This document shows positions 1-11,685 of a stretch of DNA of 64,000 bases, piece by piece. Position numbers and translations under genes: made by a program. Origin of the DNA: Knoxdaviesia capensis (taxonomy: Eukaryota; Ascomycota; Sordariomycetes; Microascales; Gondwanamycetaceae); contig LNGK01000008.1 in NCBI GenBank assembly GCA_001510575.1, forward strand, positions 260,340 through 324,339, written 5' to 3'. The notes under the pieces were generated by a model. That model searched no databases and was not told where the DNA came from. It was given only the letters and a program-made list of their open reading frames with translations. The first letter of the stretch is position 1. Each line of letters begins with the position of its first letter.

Positions 1-2362
1 CATCTTGGCAAAGACCCGCGGGGGGACGGCCAGTGGCCTGTCAGTGTGTAGTGTTGAACTACCTACCTATTCAGGCTGTGTCGTCGATACTGACACATCT
101 TCGCTGTTGCATGCGTTTGTATGCCCGGCCTCGTTTGTGCCCGGCCTCGTTCGTCTAACCACCCGACGCATGTCGGCTGAGACCTCACCACGAGCCCGGT
201 ACTTTCCGTATTGCATCTCACAGACACTGTGGACAACGCAGACAATGCGAACATTGGGAACAATCCGGTCGTAGATTCCCGAGAGAAGAACTCCAAAGAA
301 CCTGCCAGAAGGCAATCCGACTTTCAAAAAAAAAATTAAAAAAATTAAAAAAAGATCAGAAAAAAAAAAGAAGAAGAAGAAGAACAGTTGCCACGAGACA
401 CATTAGCCACCACGGTTCTTTCACAGAGTGTGCACGTCGGAGGTTTTCCGCACTTTCGCGTTCTGGATGGCGCATATTCGAGCAAACCACTTTTGTGTGC
501 GAACGAACCTCAGGGCCCGGGTCTGGTGTTTGCCTGGGTTGGCGTATGGCCACAGACTTTGGGAAGGACGTGCACTTCAGTGCCATACGCCGGCGTCCGG
601 CGGCATGCGGCCACTCCTCGGGAAACCACAGCGTTTTGTGTCCGCAGTCGGCTGAACGTGCAGGGACCTGATGCACACATGTCTTCGCCATTGAAGCGGG
701 TGGCAAAGTCCGCCTCGGCGCTGTCGCCCCGGTTGTGCCCGGTGTGGTCCGCCGGCCGGTGCACCTTGGCCTCCGAGTGCAGGTGTACTCCTGCGCAGTC
801 CGCTTTCAGCAGGGGACCACTGTGTGTCTCGGTGCGCACAAAGGGTGCTTCTTTGGAGTCCATGGCCAAAGACCTGCATGGAGACGTATCTTGACGACGA
901 TTGACACGAAAGGGCAGGTGGAACAGGGCTGGTCCAAAGATGCTGCCTGTCTGGCGTCGGACAGACACATGGTGGCCGACGCCAGGGACCAAGGCGTGAT
1001 ACTTCCCTAGAAAATGATGACACGGTCCAAAAGTCAGGAGAAGCAGAAAGCACACACAAAGATCCCCAGTCCGCCCCAACTCCCCAAGTTGAGCGCTACC
1101 GGATGAGCTTTCTGGGTAGTCCGCATTCCAGCCGGAAGAACAGTGGAGATACACGTGTCCAGTCTGACACGTAGACACCGGACAGGACACGCTTGTCAAG
1201 CTGATGCCAAATCACACGCTAAAGAAAGAAGAGAAAAATACCCCCGAAGATAGAAATCTTCACACAAAGTGATGCCGAGGACCAAAAATAATTATGTAAG
1301 ACACGAAGCCTGTGCGAGACAGTTTCTCCGTCCTCCTCCCGCGCCATAATCTTTCCCCAAGTGGGCACGGGAAACCTGTTTGAAACGGGAGGGCTGGCAA
1401 AGTGTCAACTTCACAGCTGGAGAAAAGTGTGTCGAGGGGAGACACGCGTGTGGCGAAAAACGAGAGACAGAGACATCAAGGTGTGTGTAGCGCGTGTGGG
1501 ATATATGTATAAAACAGTGAAAAGTGTGTATATATAAAGTTCCCACTTGTAGGAAGAAAAGAAAAGAAAAGAAGAGAGTGTGCCGATCGGCCATCCAGCG
1601 GGCTTGGCCAGTCCCTAAGGGTTTGCACCAATATGCGAGAGCACATGGCTCATCCCGAAGGTCCTGCTCGGCTCAGCGCCATAAATCGAGTCTGCGTTTA
1701 TATCCGTTCACCCCGGCTCTCTTCCTTGCATATAAAACTCCATCACGGCCCGGAGAGCACAGCGGAACGCAGCTATATACAGACGGTGCGCAACAAATCA
1801 AGACGGCCTATATCGGACACCAGATATAGAAGATAGATGAAGATCATATATTAGACTTTCCCGCCAAGAGCCGCAACAAAGATCTAGAAGCAGAAACAGA
1901 GAAGTATGTACCAGAAGCGAAAATATATAACAGAACCGCGCACAGCAAGAAAACGAAGAAAAAAGGGTTAAATTGAGAAGGAGAAAAATGGACAGCAATA
2001 GAAACAGAGAAAAAAGGAGGTCGTCTTCACGGGGTCTCACGCAGCGGTCCAGATGGAAGAAAGCAGTATCAACATTCAATAAACAATCCTAAAGAGATCC
2101 CCCCGCGCATCTCTATATTCAAACGGGAGCACACACACAATAAAACGGGTGGAGGTTTGCGCGGGAAGACAGAAAAAGGACCAGAGGCTTCCAAAAAAAA
2201 AAAGAAAGAGAGAGAGAGAGAGAGACGGCTGATGAGAGAGGCATCACGCGCGCGCGCGCTCAGGAGAAACAGAGGGAATTTGTCCATAGCAGCGCCTTCC
2301 CCCCGAGAGCCGTGCGCGCGCGAGCCCAATGTCGCCGAAAGCCGCGAGCACTCGCCAACAGC
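1..2362. other. Gene-empty stretch downstream of the GPI-type gene
   Basis: I see no supportable gene here. Open frames on both strands between about 390 and 1200 overlap each other, lack recognisable domains and have no convincing start or splice context. The stretch contains A-rich tracts (330-380), short AG repeats (about 2210-2225) and a CG alternation near 2250. The right end is 3' flank of the minus-strand gene at 2363-2788. Confidence 0.5.
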
Positions 2363-2788
2363 TTAGTTGAGGGCGAGGAAGCCAAGCAGCAGCGAGCCGG
2401 CAAGCAGACCGGCGTGGACGGCGACGTTGTTGGCGGCGCCGGGGGCGGCGGTGGGCGAGACAGTGGGCTCGGGGGTGGTGGGGGCGGCGGTGGACGAGGC
2501 GGAGCCGGTGGTCGACGGCAGGGTGACCGAGGGGCCGGACGACGGCGCCTTGGTGCCGGTGGGGAAGAAGCTGGAGGTCGAGTTGTGCAGCGGGTAGGCC
2601 GGGGTCGACGACGAGCGGTACGGGCAGTCGGGCACGTCGGTGCCGCAGCTGGACACGGTCACCGTGGTGGTGTAGGTCGACGTCTTGACGATGGTGGTGG
2701 TCTCCTCTTCGGCCTCCTCGGGCTTGGCGTAGGCCGACACGGCCGACACGGCGGCCATGATGGCGGTGAGAGCTCCGAAGAAACGCAT
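2363..2788 (-). CDS. Small serine/threonine-rich GPI-anchored-type cell-surface protein
   Basis: This encodes a 141-residue single-exon protein. Residues 1-20 form a clean signal peptide (MRFFGALTAIMAAVSAVSAY), followed by a short acidic segment, a Cys pair in CGTDVPDC, a Ser/Thr/Pro-rich stalk of about 70 residues suited to O-mannosylation, and a hydrophobic C-terminus (LLAGSLLLGFLALN) after a small-residue GAANN site. That order is the standard pattern of fungal GPI-anchored wall or membrane proteins. The frame is open further upstream, but I chose the ATG at 2788 because it begins the signal peptide. No catalytic domain is visible. I infer a structural or surface-coat role only; the precise family is not recognised. 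Confidence 0.7.
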   Translation of the reverse strand: MRFFGALTAIMAAVSAVSAYAKPEEAEEETTTIVKTSTYTTTVTVSSCGTDVPDCPYRSSSTPAYPLHNSTSSFFPTGTKAPSSGPSVTLPSTTGSASSTAAPTTPEPTVSPTAAPGAANNVAVHAGLLAGSLLLGFLALN

Positions 2789-5499
2789 TGTGGCGGGTTG
2801 TTTTTGAAAAAAGGGGGAGTTGATGAAACCGATGGGTGGTGAGGTTGGAGCGTCGGGGTTATCGAGTGAGAGTCGAGGTTTGTGAGAAGAAATAGGGGGT
2901 AGAGTTGAAGTTGGAGGGGAGAAAAAGAGGCACAAAAAAAAGCGAGTGTAGAAAATAGCGATATTGAAAAAAGAGTGTAAATGGGCAAAAGCCGCAGTTG
3001 GATAACTGATAAAGAGTGGAAGTGAAGAAAAAAGGATTGTTCACGTTGGTGATGGTAAGGAAAGGAAGAAGAAGAGAAAAAAAAATAAACGAAGGAAAAA
3101 AACAAAATACTCGAGGGGAAAAAGCGACTTTTAAGAATCAAGGGACCAGAACCTTACGAAATTAGAGGGGGGGGCCCGCCATTGATCCTACAACGTGTGG
3201 AAGGCGAAAAACCGGCGTCCAGGGTTTGGGCTTCGCTGTCTTTGCCAGGGCCCGCTCCCAGCTGTGGTACAAACGCTGTTGTGTTTGTGTGTGTGTTTTT
3301 TTTGCTGTGCGGCGCGTGGCGGTGGTGGGTGGTGCCAAAAAAGGGGAGAGCAGGCCGGTACATGTCGCCCAGTACACGGTTGTATGGGCGGGCCATGTAC
3401 CGTTGGGCGCGCGCATCGGCGCCAAAAGGCAACCGGCCGCCGCCGCCCCTTACAAGTAATGCGTATGCTTTCTTCCTTTCTCTTTTTTCTTTCCCACCTG
3501 AGCTACCGTGAACGGAAGATTCGCCCAAGAACAGTCAAGCCTGGGCTCGAATCGATAGGCCAGGGCTTAGAGTGAGCGAAAGAGGGGACGGGGAAATTAC
3601 CAAACTGGGGTCTGCGACTTTATTTGAAGTGGGTTCTTGTCTTGCCGGTGTTATTCCCAGCAAGCTTTCGTTCGCTCGATGATAATAGTGTATGAATGGC
3701 CCTCTCACTTCTTGCTTCCAGCCTCGCTTTGTCGACATCCCGAGATGTGGCCCCTCGGTCATCATCACGATGAGCAAGCCGCGGCTGCGAAATGAAGGGA
3801 AGGGAGCGTAAGCCGCGTGTGAGCGAGCAAGTCAGATTCTCGAGGGTCCACGTCCCTTTTCCCCGTGGCGTGGATATCGCTTGCGATCCATATGGGTGCG
3901 ATGATGAATGGGTGTAAACAGCTCGGGAAGGGGCAGATACGAGGCGCAAGATGATAAACGCATCGCAGCTCTTGCGCCGAGATGAAAGGCAGAGCCGGAA
4001 CAAACACGGCGGAACAGCGCCGGCGCAGGAAAAGCGGCGGGCGGGAGGGACCACGATAGAGAGACATCCGGAGGAGGCTCAATTGGTGGGTGGTCGGTGG
4101 CCCGGGACCAAAACCACTGGCAAGACCGCGACGGTTGTCTTAGTTCTCTGATAGTGCCTATTCTTTCTTAGTGCCCCTGAGCTCGCCAGGCACAGCAGTC
4201 CATAAAAAGTCGACAGAATCGGGAAAAGCCCCAGGAACAGCCAGGCACCAAAAAGAAGAAAAGGCTTGGTACGGCGCCCACAATGTCACCGCTTGGTGGC
4301 AAACCACGCCAATCGGTACAATGGCCAACGCACGCTGGTGGGTGGGGCCGCCTAGATGTTGATCGGCTTCTAATTGGACGACACAACACGCCTCAATATG
4401 CACTTACAGGGGGGCTTCACTTCGTGTGTGTGTCTGTTTGTCGTCGTTGGGATGGGGTTATCGAACTTCCCAGGTCCTTGCTCGCTTTTGTTTTTCTTCT
4501 TCTTTTTTTTTTTTTTTTTCCGCTGGTGCTGGCGAAGGAAGCTTGCGTCTTTCATTTCGCTGCTGGTTTCACAATGTCGTTATCGCATCGGCCTCTGATG
4601 TGTCTATATCCGGTGCTGCCCCACCACCCACGGCGCGCACCTCCCTGTGTGCGTTTTGTGTGAATTGTTTGTTATCTTTTTATATCCTCAAATCTCGTGT
4701 GCGTATCATTCCACACACGCTTTCTCAGCCTATGTGAGAGTGAACTGCGTGTGTGTGTGTGTGTGTAGCCACCACCTAGGGGAGATGAAAACACGAGCCG
4801 GCTGGAGTCAGGCCTTTGACTGTCGTTCTCGTTCTCGCATGGACCGTATCGAGCCCGGCTTCCGGAGGAGACTTCCCGTCGGTGGCTCCTTGGAGATGGG
4901 ATGTATGGCATCCATATCGATGCCTAAGACGAGCAAGAACACGTTGGTCAGCGCCAGGGTTGTGTGTCCCAATCTCAACAACACACGCTTCCGCGGTACG
5001 TACCAAATCTCCACGCCACATCTTGCAGCCAATCATCGGCTGAGTGCAAGGCCACTACATAACGAAGCGCCTCCCAGAGAAACTCGTCAAATCGGGCAAT
5101 CATCACGTACTTTCATCCAATCTCACACCACTTCGCTTTCAGACGATGATACGGCCACTTCTTGGCACTGAAGCCTGGCGGCAGGATGGGTGAAACAAGA
5201 CACATGCAGCCACGACGCCTCTTCACAGGTACAGCTGCAGTGGTGAGTTCACATCCAAAAAGAAGTATCACAGCAAGCATGGAATCAAAGAAATAGTGAC
5301 ACGAAAACGCCAAACCATGGAGAAGAATTGAAGAAAATGGAAGCAAGAACAAGAAAGTGGCGGGCGGTGCAAACAAGGCTCTCTTTGTTCTTGTTGCGGG
5401 TAACGCGGTGGGGGCAACGGCCCTCTGGGCAGTCCTCGACACCCTCTCACCCTCAACGGCGGCACCAGCGCCAACACTCGCGCTGCGGGTAGGGACAAC
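2789..5499. other. Intergenic, includes GPI-type gene promoter
   Basis: No gene is supportable here. The first 350 bases are the upstream region of the minus-strand gene starting at 2788 and are strongly purine-rich on the plus strand. A T-run lies near 4500-4519 and a TG dinucleotide run at 4749-4766. Open frames here are short, overlap on both strands and show no domain. Confidence 0.5.
4749..4766. repeat. TG dinucleotide microsatellite
   Basis: This is a perfect alternating TG run of about nine units in intergenic DNA. Confidence 0.8.
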
Positions 5500-5947
5500 A
5501 ATGGTGCTGGGAGGGCCCCGTGCAGGCCGAAGTGCTCGGCGCGCACGAGGTCCTAGCCGGTGCACACCAGCGGCGAATGGATCTTGAACCACTGGCCCTG
5601 GATCGTCGCCGACTTGGCCTCGGGCCATCGGCAGCACGTCCACCGGCGCGGGGGGGGCGGCCGGGTGCAGCATGTCGGTGCGGCCGAACGCCTGCTTCAG
5701 CGCCGGCTTGTCGCCGGCCTTGACGGTCTGCACCCGCGGCGCCGGCACCGAGCTCTCGTTGCACGTGGCGTCCGGGTCGATCGGCGTTGCCCTTAGTCGG
5801 CGTGAAGCTGTTCTCGTGGTGGCGGACGAACTTGCTGGCGCTGCCAACCTGCACGTCGCTCAGCGCGAGCTGGTTCGAAGGGGTGTAGTGGGCGCTCGGG
5901 AGCGAGGCAGAGCCAACGAGGGCACAAATGACGGATGTGGTCTTCAT
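5500..5947 (-). pseudogene. Relic of an AA9 lytic polysaccharide monooxygenase gene
   Basis: An ATG at 5947 opens a signal-peptide-like start, MKTTSVICALVGSASLPSA, followed by His as the first predicted mature residue, as required in AA9 copper oxidases. The similarity continues in three reading frames. Frame 1 holds KFVRHHENSF. Frame 2 (about 5790-5605) holds DPDATCNESS, TVKAGDKPAL, and a His in DMLHPAAPPAPVDVLPMA matching the second copper-ligand region. Frame 3 (about 5625-5553) holds QGQWFKI followed by a stop. A further shift gives VRAEHFGLH, the conserved AEH..LH element. Family members have about 50 residues between the last two motifs, and these are missing. The order and spacing otherwise match AA9, so this is a frameshifted, internally deleted copy. 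Similarity is from recognition of motifs, not from a search. Confidence 0.6.
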
Positions 5948-8900
5948 CTTTCAGATCTTCTTGTTCAAGCGGGAGTGGCAAAACCTTACTGTCAAGTTGG
6001 ATAAGAGTGAGGGACTGATAAAACCAACGAAGAAGCAAAAAGGAATGGAATGTCCAAGTCACAGCAAGGTCGGGTTAAACTACTGTCTTGGATGATACAA
6101 AAAAAGGAGTGGAAGCGAACAAGAGATTGTGGGAAGAAACAAATAGAAAGGGAAAATGCCGATTGCAGAGAATAGAGAGCGTAAAGACATTGTGAGGCTG
6201 GAGGAGAAAGAGAACCCAAGACTGGTGGATCTCGAGGCTGGCAGACGGCCAGTATCTATGTTATTGGAGCTGGGTCATGATCCATCCATATACCCCGGTC
6301 CCATGTTCTCCTTTCTTTCTGAGGGTTCACGACCCTCTGTCTCTGTCCCTCTCACTCGCTGTATCGACTCGCTACAAAGGCGTATGCAGCCACGTGCAAC
6401 GCACCAGACGAACCGGCGGTCCTCTCTCGATCGCTTCTTCTTTATCCTCGTTCCTCGCCTGTCTCAGGGATCAGCTGCCCAAGGGAATAACAACTGCCCG
6501 AAAATCAACTCCCCTCCTCTCCCCGATGGAATGAAACCCCTCTCACTGCTATTTTCTCGCTATGGCTCCTTCGCTGCAGTCGGAAATGCTGGGGATCTAG
6601 CACCAGATCGATCCTGTGAATCAAAGTCTGCCGCAAGCAAGATAAACACACACCAACCCTCCTGGTCGCCGGGACGGAGGGCGTTGTCAGCACAAACGGC
6701 AAACGCCGACCTTGCAGAGAAACCTGGTGACCCGGACTCGGTAGTCGGTGCTAAACACCGATGCCACCCAAACGGCCATGTTTGCCGTCGAAGTACGTGC
6801 GTCTTACATGCGTCGTCTACACAAACTTGGCCTGCCCCCATATACCCCCCTTTTTTTTCTCCCCTCGCCTCCATCATCCAGGCCTGTGAGGATGGTCCCT
6901 CATCGCACGACAAAAAGCCACGGCTGGGATAGATATTGTTAGGGATATCTCGTCAACCCAAGGGAATCCAGCGAACGGCCTCTGCAGGCCGGCCAGCAGT
7001 CCCAAAGCAGCATTCATCACGCCGGTTGCGTATTCCACACGATGCATCACGAACGGAGACGGTCACAAACTGGGACGATCGCGATCCGTAATTCACAAGT
7101 CATGATTACAGTGACCCTGCGTGAGATTGGGCGTGTCTCATCATTGGTATATAATCTTAAAAAATCTTGTATTCGGGGTTTGCTATCAGGGGAACCGCAC
7201 AAGGTCAATCACAGAAAACGCCGTCGTCGAAGAGCACCACATAAATTTCAGGTCATGCTAATTTTCCCCCTTTTGGGAAGGAGCTTTTCTTTCCTTTTCA
7301 AGGACTTGGAGTGCTCCAAGCTTCGGGTTGACGCCACAGATCTTGCATCCAAAAGTACTTAATCTCAGGTCCCGCCTAGAGACATTTATATAGAATCGAA
7401 CCCTGACATCCGGATACTGGCCAGCACAACAAGATATACAAGTCATTTCATAGTGAGGCCCCCTCCCCCCTTGAATTAAAAAACTACATGTTGTACGCAT
7501 TACCTTCCACCGCTTCAGATGAGGGTTTCCCGAAAAAAAAAAAAGAAGTCGATTTGTCCATCCATGGCCTGGACCGAGATCCGCCAAAAGATCCCCGGAC
7601 AGGCTGGGGGACGAAACACAGCGACACAGCGAAGGCAGACCAGGGTTCTCGTAAAAGCTTTTTTAGGGGGGTTGGCGTCCTTCTTTTCTGCTGCTTTATC
7701 CGACGCGGAAACACTGAACGGCACGGCACTGGTAGTTCATTTTAAAGAATCTTGTCCGCTAGGTTTCAGAAAGTCTAGCTCATATTGACTCGGGGGAATG
7801 AGACACACTGGACCGCCAGTGTGCGCATAAGCTTCCAGAAGCATGCAGGAACCCAGACCGGGACCAGCAGCCACACACAAACAAACAAATGAACATGAGA
7901 CGAACGCCGTCGCGTGGTGAGGTGGCATCGAGCACAGGGTGGCCACCACAAGCGCGGAGGAGCGGCGAAGCAAAGACGGTGTGGAGAAGAGGCCGGGAGA
8001 ACAGAGACGGTGGCCGTCACCGGGACGCCGAGCCGGATAAGTGGGGCATAGACAACCCGGTGGCTCCTATCTGAAAAAAGCCCCGAGGGCCTCCGGATAT
8101 CCAGTCTGTCTTGGGGTTAGGGTCTGCCACACTCATGTATCGTATGCCATAACATTACGTAGCAAACTGATTTCCACCGCGCGGAATACCTCATCAGGGA
8201 GGCACTCCACAGATTTCAGCCAATCGTCGGTCTCAGATTGGGCCTTGACGTCTGGGTCGTTCCTGCCCCACCGTGGCATCACCAGCCTTCACGTGAGCCT
8301 ATTTTCTATGAAGCAGAATCACAGCGCTATTCTCTGCAAAGAAGGAACGAGCGAGGCCCGAAACACTTCTGATTTGGGGCTAAAACACCCAAAAACTAAC
8401 CCCCGCCAACGAGCGCCTTCCTCAGCAGATTTCCCCCCAAACGAATTCCCCCTTATCCCCAAACAGGCATCATCACCAAAAAAGATAAGAGTAAAATAAA
8501 AGAGATCTTCTCTCACCCCTCTTCCCTTCTTCTTCTTTCTGCATACTCTGTTCTTGGGGTGTTTTTCTGGCTCTGGTTTCAATTCGTATCTGCTCTAACT
8601 TCGCTATCTCCCTATCGGCTGGGAACTGTTGTCATCTTTCGTTTCTCTCATTTCGGCTCACCTCTATCGGCCGATATCGCCACGCGGGAGGGAATCTTGT
8701 ATATCAACAAACACCCCCGATATCGCCTCATCCGGTGAGTTTCGCTCTGGCCAACGGAAGGGAAATGACGGCGTCGAAAGCTCTGCCTCATACCGATTTC
8801 TGGAATGGTTTAACCTCTGCTTCTCGTAGCTGACGCTGACATACTGACAGAGTCCAGGGTTCTTGACACCAGATAGCAATCTCAAGCAACCCGAAGCTTC

Positions 8901-9135
8901 TCCCCTCGTCGATCCAGCACTTTCTTGCTTTGAGAGACTCGTCATCTGCCTTCTCACGTCATCACCTCGGCAGATTATTTCTCGAAAACCTCCCCTCGTA
9001 TTTGCCGTGGAGCCTGATTGGTGATTGCCCAACTGTCTCAGCCTCGCATGCAGCTATCGCCGCCCAACCTCGACTAGTTTCCTCCCCCTTCGTCCGATAT
9101 ACATCCCGCAGCAAAAGGCCCCTCACCTCGCCACC
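5948..9135. other. Intergenic and leader region of the SH3BGR-type gene
   Basis: I find no supportable gene. Several short frames occur on both strands (for example 6156-6932 plus) but have no domains and are interrupted by A or T runs. The last 600 bases are pyrimidine-rich and probably form the promoter and 5' leader of the gene starting at 9136. Confidence 0.5.
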
Positions 9136-10465
9136 ATGTCCGCCCCCGCAGCCGCCTTGTCGAACGACCCGGCCCTGTACATCTACACGTCGCTGACCGC
9201 GGGCTCGTCGCATATTGTCACCGCCACCTCGCGCCTGGAGACCATCCTGCGCGCCAATCGCGTGCCCTTCAAGGCCGTCGATGTGGCTGTGGATACCCGG
9301 GCCCGTATGCTGTGGACTCGCCGAGCCGGAAAAGACGCCGAGGGCCGCGTAAGGAAGCTTCCCGCTCTTGTCCAGGAGGGCTTCGTGTTAGGAGTATGTG
9401 CACATCCTTGGCCTCCCCCTTTTTTGTTTTCTCTCTTTTTCTCGAGCAGAGGTTCCCCTCAGTCGGCATGACTAACCCGGTGGCTGTTTGCTGTAGGACC
9501 TTGTCGAGATTGAAGAGTGGAACGAGTACGGCGAGCTGAAGCAGAAGGTCAAGATCTTCTACGATGAGCACACCATCCCTCCCATTGGCCAGGCCCAGAA
9601 GGCTCCTCTCATAAGGCCCGGCTTCCGGAGACCGGCTGCCCCCGGAGCGGCTGCGGCGAAGGCTGCGGCCGCAGGTGCCGCTGCCGCCGGTGCTGCCGCC
9701 GCTGCCGTGGCCGCTTCTTCATCCTCGACCCCCGCGCCCCCGACGGCTCCCCCGCTTCCCGAGACGAAACCCGCGGCCGCCACCACGCCGATCCGCAGCA
9801 TTGCTGACGAGGCCGCTAAGAAGGCCAAGGAGATGCGGTTGCAGAGCCTGCGGAACCAGGTTTACGGCAAGGACGGAAAGCCCCCGGCGGCCGAGGAGGC
9901 CAAGAAGGATACCGCGGAAGAGAAGCCCGAGGCCGCGTCGAAGGCGGTCGAAGGTGGCGAGTCGTCGGAGAAGGACGCTGCCGGCAGCTTGCAGTCGCCC
10001 ACCAGCAGTGCCTGGAAGTCGTCCGACCCCGTGTCCCTGGGCGAGTCTCTGCAATCTCCCACCTCCAGCAGCTGGCGCGCCCCTGGCCCGGAACCGCTGA
10101 ACCCCGGTGCGACAGCTGCCGACCCGGCGACGCCTTCGACGCCCCCTAAGCAAACCGTCTCTCCCAACGAAAACCTGCAATCCCCCACCACCGGCGCATT
10201 TTCGACCGCCAGCCTCCGCGAGGCGCTGCAGTCGCCCACCTCGACCAGCTGGCGTGTGGAGTCGGCCCATTTCGATCTGGAAGCCCCGCCGGCGGTCATC
10301 TCGCACATGGGCGCGCTGGTGGAGGCTGCCTCGCCGCAGGAGATTGCCGCGGTTGAGGCGGCATCGACGATCTGCGAGGAGCCCGAGGAGGAGGAGCGGG
10401 AGGCACGCGAGGATGATGAGAAGGCCGCGGCGGCTGCGGCTGCTGCTGCTGCGAAGAGCACGTGA
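9136..10465 (+). CDS. SH3BGR-family (thioredoxin-fold) protein with Ala- and Ser-rich tail
   Basis: Two exons, 9136-9393 and 9497-10465, give 408 residues. The start lies in a strong context (CCACCATGTC). Residues about 12-100 form the SH3-binding glutamic-acid-rich (SH3BGR) glutaredoxin-like domain: a YIYTSLTAGS beta strand, RLETILRANRVPFKAVDVAV, then the KLPALVQ cis-Pro segment and DLVEIEEWNEYGEL. The intron has a CTAAC branch site and ends in TGTAG. Downstream lies an Ala-rich linker, a lysine-rich helix (IADEAAKKAKEMRLQSLR), then a low-complexity tail with four copies of an LQSPT motif and an acidic end. SH3BGR proteins lack the redox CxxC and are thought to act in protein-protein contacts. 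The tail function is unknown. It is convergent with PEX6. Confidence 0.85.
9985..10260 (+). repeat. Four imperfect LQSPT-(S/T)-x-x-W/F peptide repeats
   Basis: Within the coding tail, LQSPTSSAW, LQSPTSSSW, LQSPTTGAF and LQSPTSTSW occur near 9990, 10050, 10178 and 10229. Each has a Ser-Pro and a conserved aromatic residue. Codons differ among the copies, so the motif is conserved as protein rather than as a recent DNA duplication. Confidence 0.85.
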
Positions 10466-10769
10466 AGGGGATGTGCAGGACGCTTGTGAGGCTGGGGGAG
10501 GGTACTTGTGCTGTAGATGTGGTGTCGCAAGCATGTTTAGTTAGCGTTGATCTGAAGAGCCTGCCGCACTGAAGCTAGTAAATACTCTCTCATTGTCTGT
10601 TTCTGTCAGTTTGTTCTTAGTTTCTAGGGAGGCAGCTCGTCTTTTTTTTTTCCAATTTGCAAGCTTCTGTTTTCTGTGTAGGTCTTGTTTCCGTGTGCGA
10701 GGGAGTTGGAGTTCTTGCTGAAGGCTGAAGACGATCGGCACCTGACAGTTATTTTTGCTCTCTTCAGTG

Positions 10770-10784
10770 CTAGGGTTAGGGTTT
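10770..10784 (+). promoter_or_regulatory. Telomere-box motif (two adjacent TTAGGG units)
   Basis: CTAGGGTTAGGGTTT occurs in intergenic DNA. Motifs of this type are known binding sites for Tbf1-like Myb factors in fungi. Whether it is functional here is not shown. Confidence 0.35.
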
Positions 10785-11237
10785 GTGATACTGAAATCTG
10801 GCTGCTGTTAACCGTGGATGAGATGCGCTTCGAGGTGAAGCATCTATCGGCTCTGCTTGTGCACCCGCCGAGCTATACGCCATGTAGGAGAAAACAGGAT
10901 CTATAGGGTGGGCCTGGACGGCTGGCAGGTGTGGTGGGGTGGATTTCATGTGCTCGACGGGTAAGGACACAGACACTTATGCACGCAGGGAGAGCAGGAG
11001 ACTGCAGCGAAAAAAAGAACATCACGATGATCACCACCAACCACAAGCCTCACCAACCAAAAACCTCTTTTTTTTTTTTTTGAAAGATCTTGTTTTAGCT
11101 CTGTCTCCTCTCCCGCCCACCTAGTCAAGAAACGAACGACCTGAGAGCGACCCAAAAAAAGAGTTCGTCCGCTGGTCTCCGCCCAGCTTCGACAGGACTA
11201 CATCTCTTCCGTCGTCCGGCCCGTCCGATCGTGGTTT

Positions 11238-11325
11238 GTTCGAGCCCAAATCCCCCGAGGGAATTCGAACCCGCGACTCGTCGGTTGTCGAGCGGGGTCG
11301 ATCACCGTTCCACCAAAGTGCTCGA
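11238..11325 (-). other. tRNA-like relic (A-box and B-box resemblance)
   Basis: On the minus strand, TGGTGGAACGG resembles a tRNA D-arm/A-box and GGGTTCGAATTCCC about 45 bases later resembles a T-arm/B-box with one extra base. I could not form a proper acceptor stem or a seven-base anticodon loop with U33, so this is not a functional tRNA. It may be a decayed tRNA or tRNA-derived element. Confidence 0.25.
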
Positions 11326-11685
11326 GTTTGTCCTGAACTGGGTACTGCCCAGCCGCCTTCTCGGCGAACGTCAACACCTCAAAGGGCCCTTATAGGGGAT
11401 ACTCCAGCTTGTTGTTGTTGTTGTGTTTTAAGGGGGCGCCGGTGGCGGCTGCGTCCAGCTGGCGGTGGTGGTGGTGATGTTTATTAATGTTGTGGGTGTG
11501 GTTGGCGATGGCGGTGTGGTGTCATCTCACGGAAATGGATTCTGGAACGAGATTCCTGGCATATTGAACATCCCATGCATTTCCACAGTACTGAAATATG
11601 GATAGAGATGAGACTGACTATACCAAGAGGCCGTTCCCCTGTCCTTGCTTGCCCATAACCAAAAAAAAAAAGAGAACAGGATCTA

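Larger units (their letters stand above)
10466..11685. other. Intergenic between convergent SH3BGR-type and PEX6 genes
   Basis: No coding gene is seen. The stretch contains a double TTAGGG motif near 10770, a tRNA-like relic near 11240-11330, a T-run near 11068-11082 and 3' flanks of both neighbouring genes. Confidence 0.5.

Noticed and set aside
388..1199. Overlapping plus (168 codons) and minus (229 codons) frames
   Set aside because: They overlap each other, no domain or splice-linked continuation was found, and start contexts are poor.
7390..7480. GGGTTCGATTCT on the minus strand as a tRNA T-arm
   Set aside because: No matching T-stem, D-arm or acceptor stem could be formed around it.
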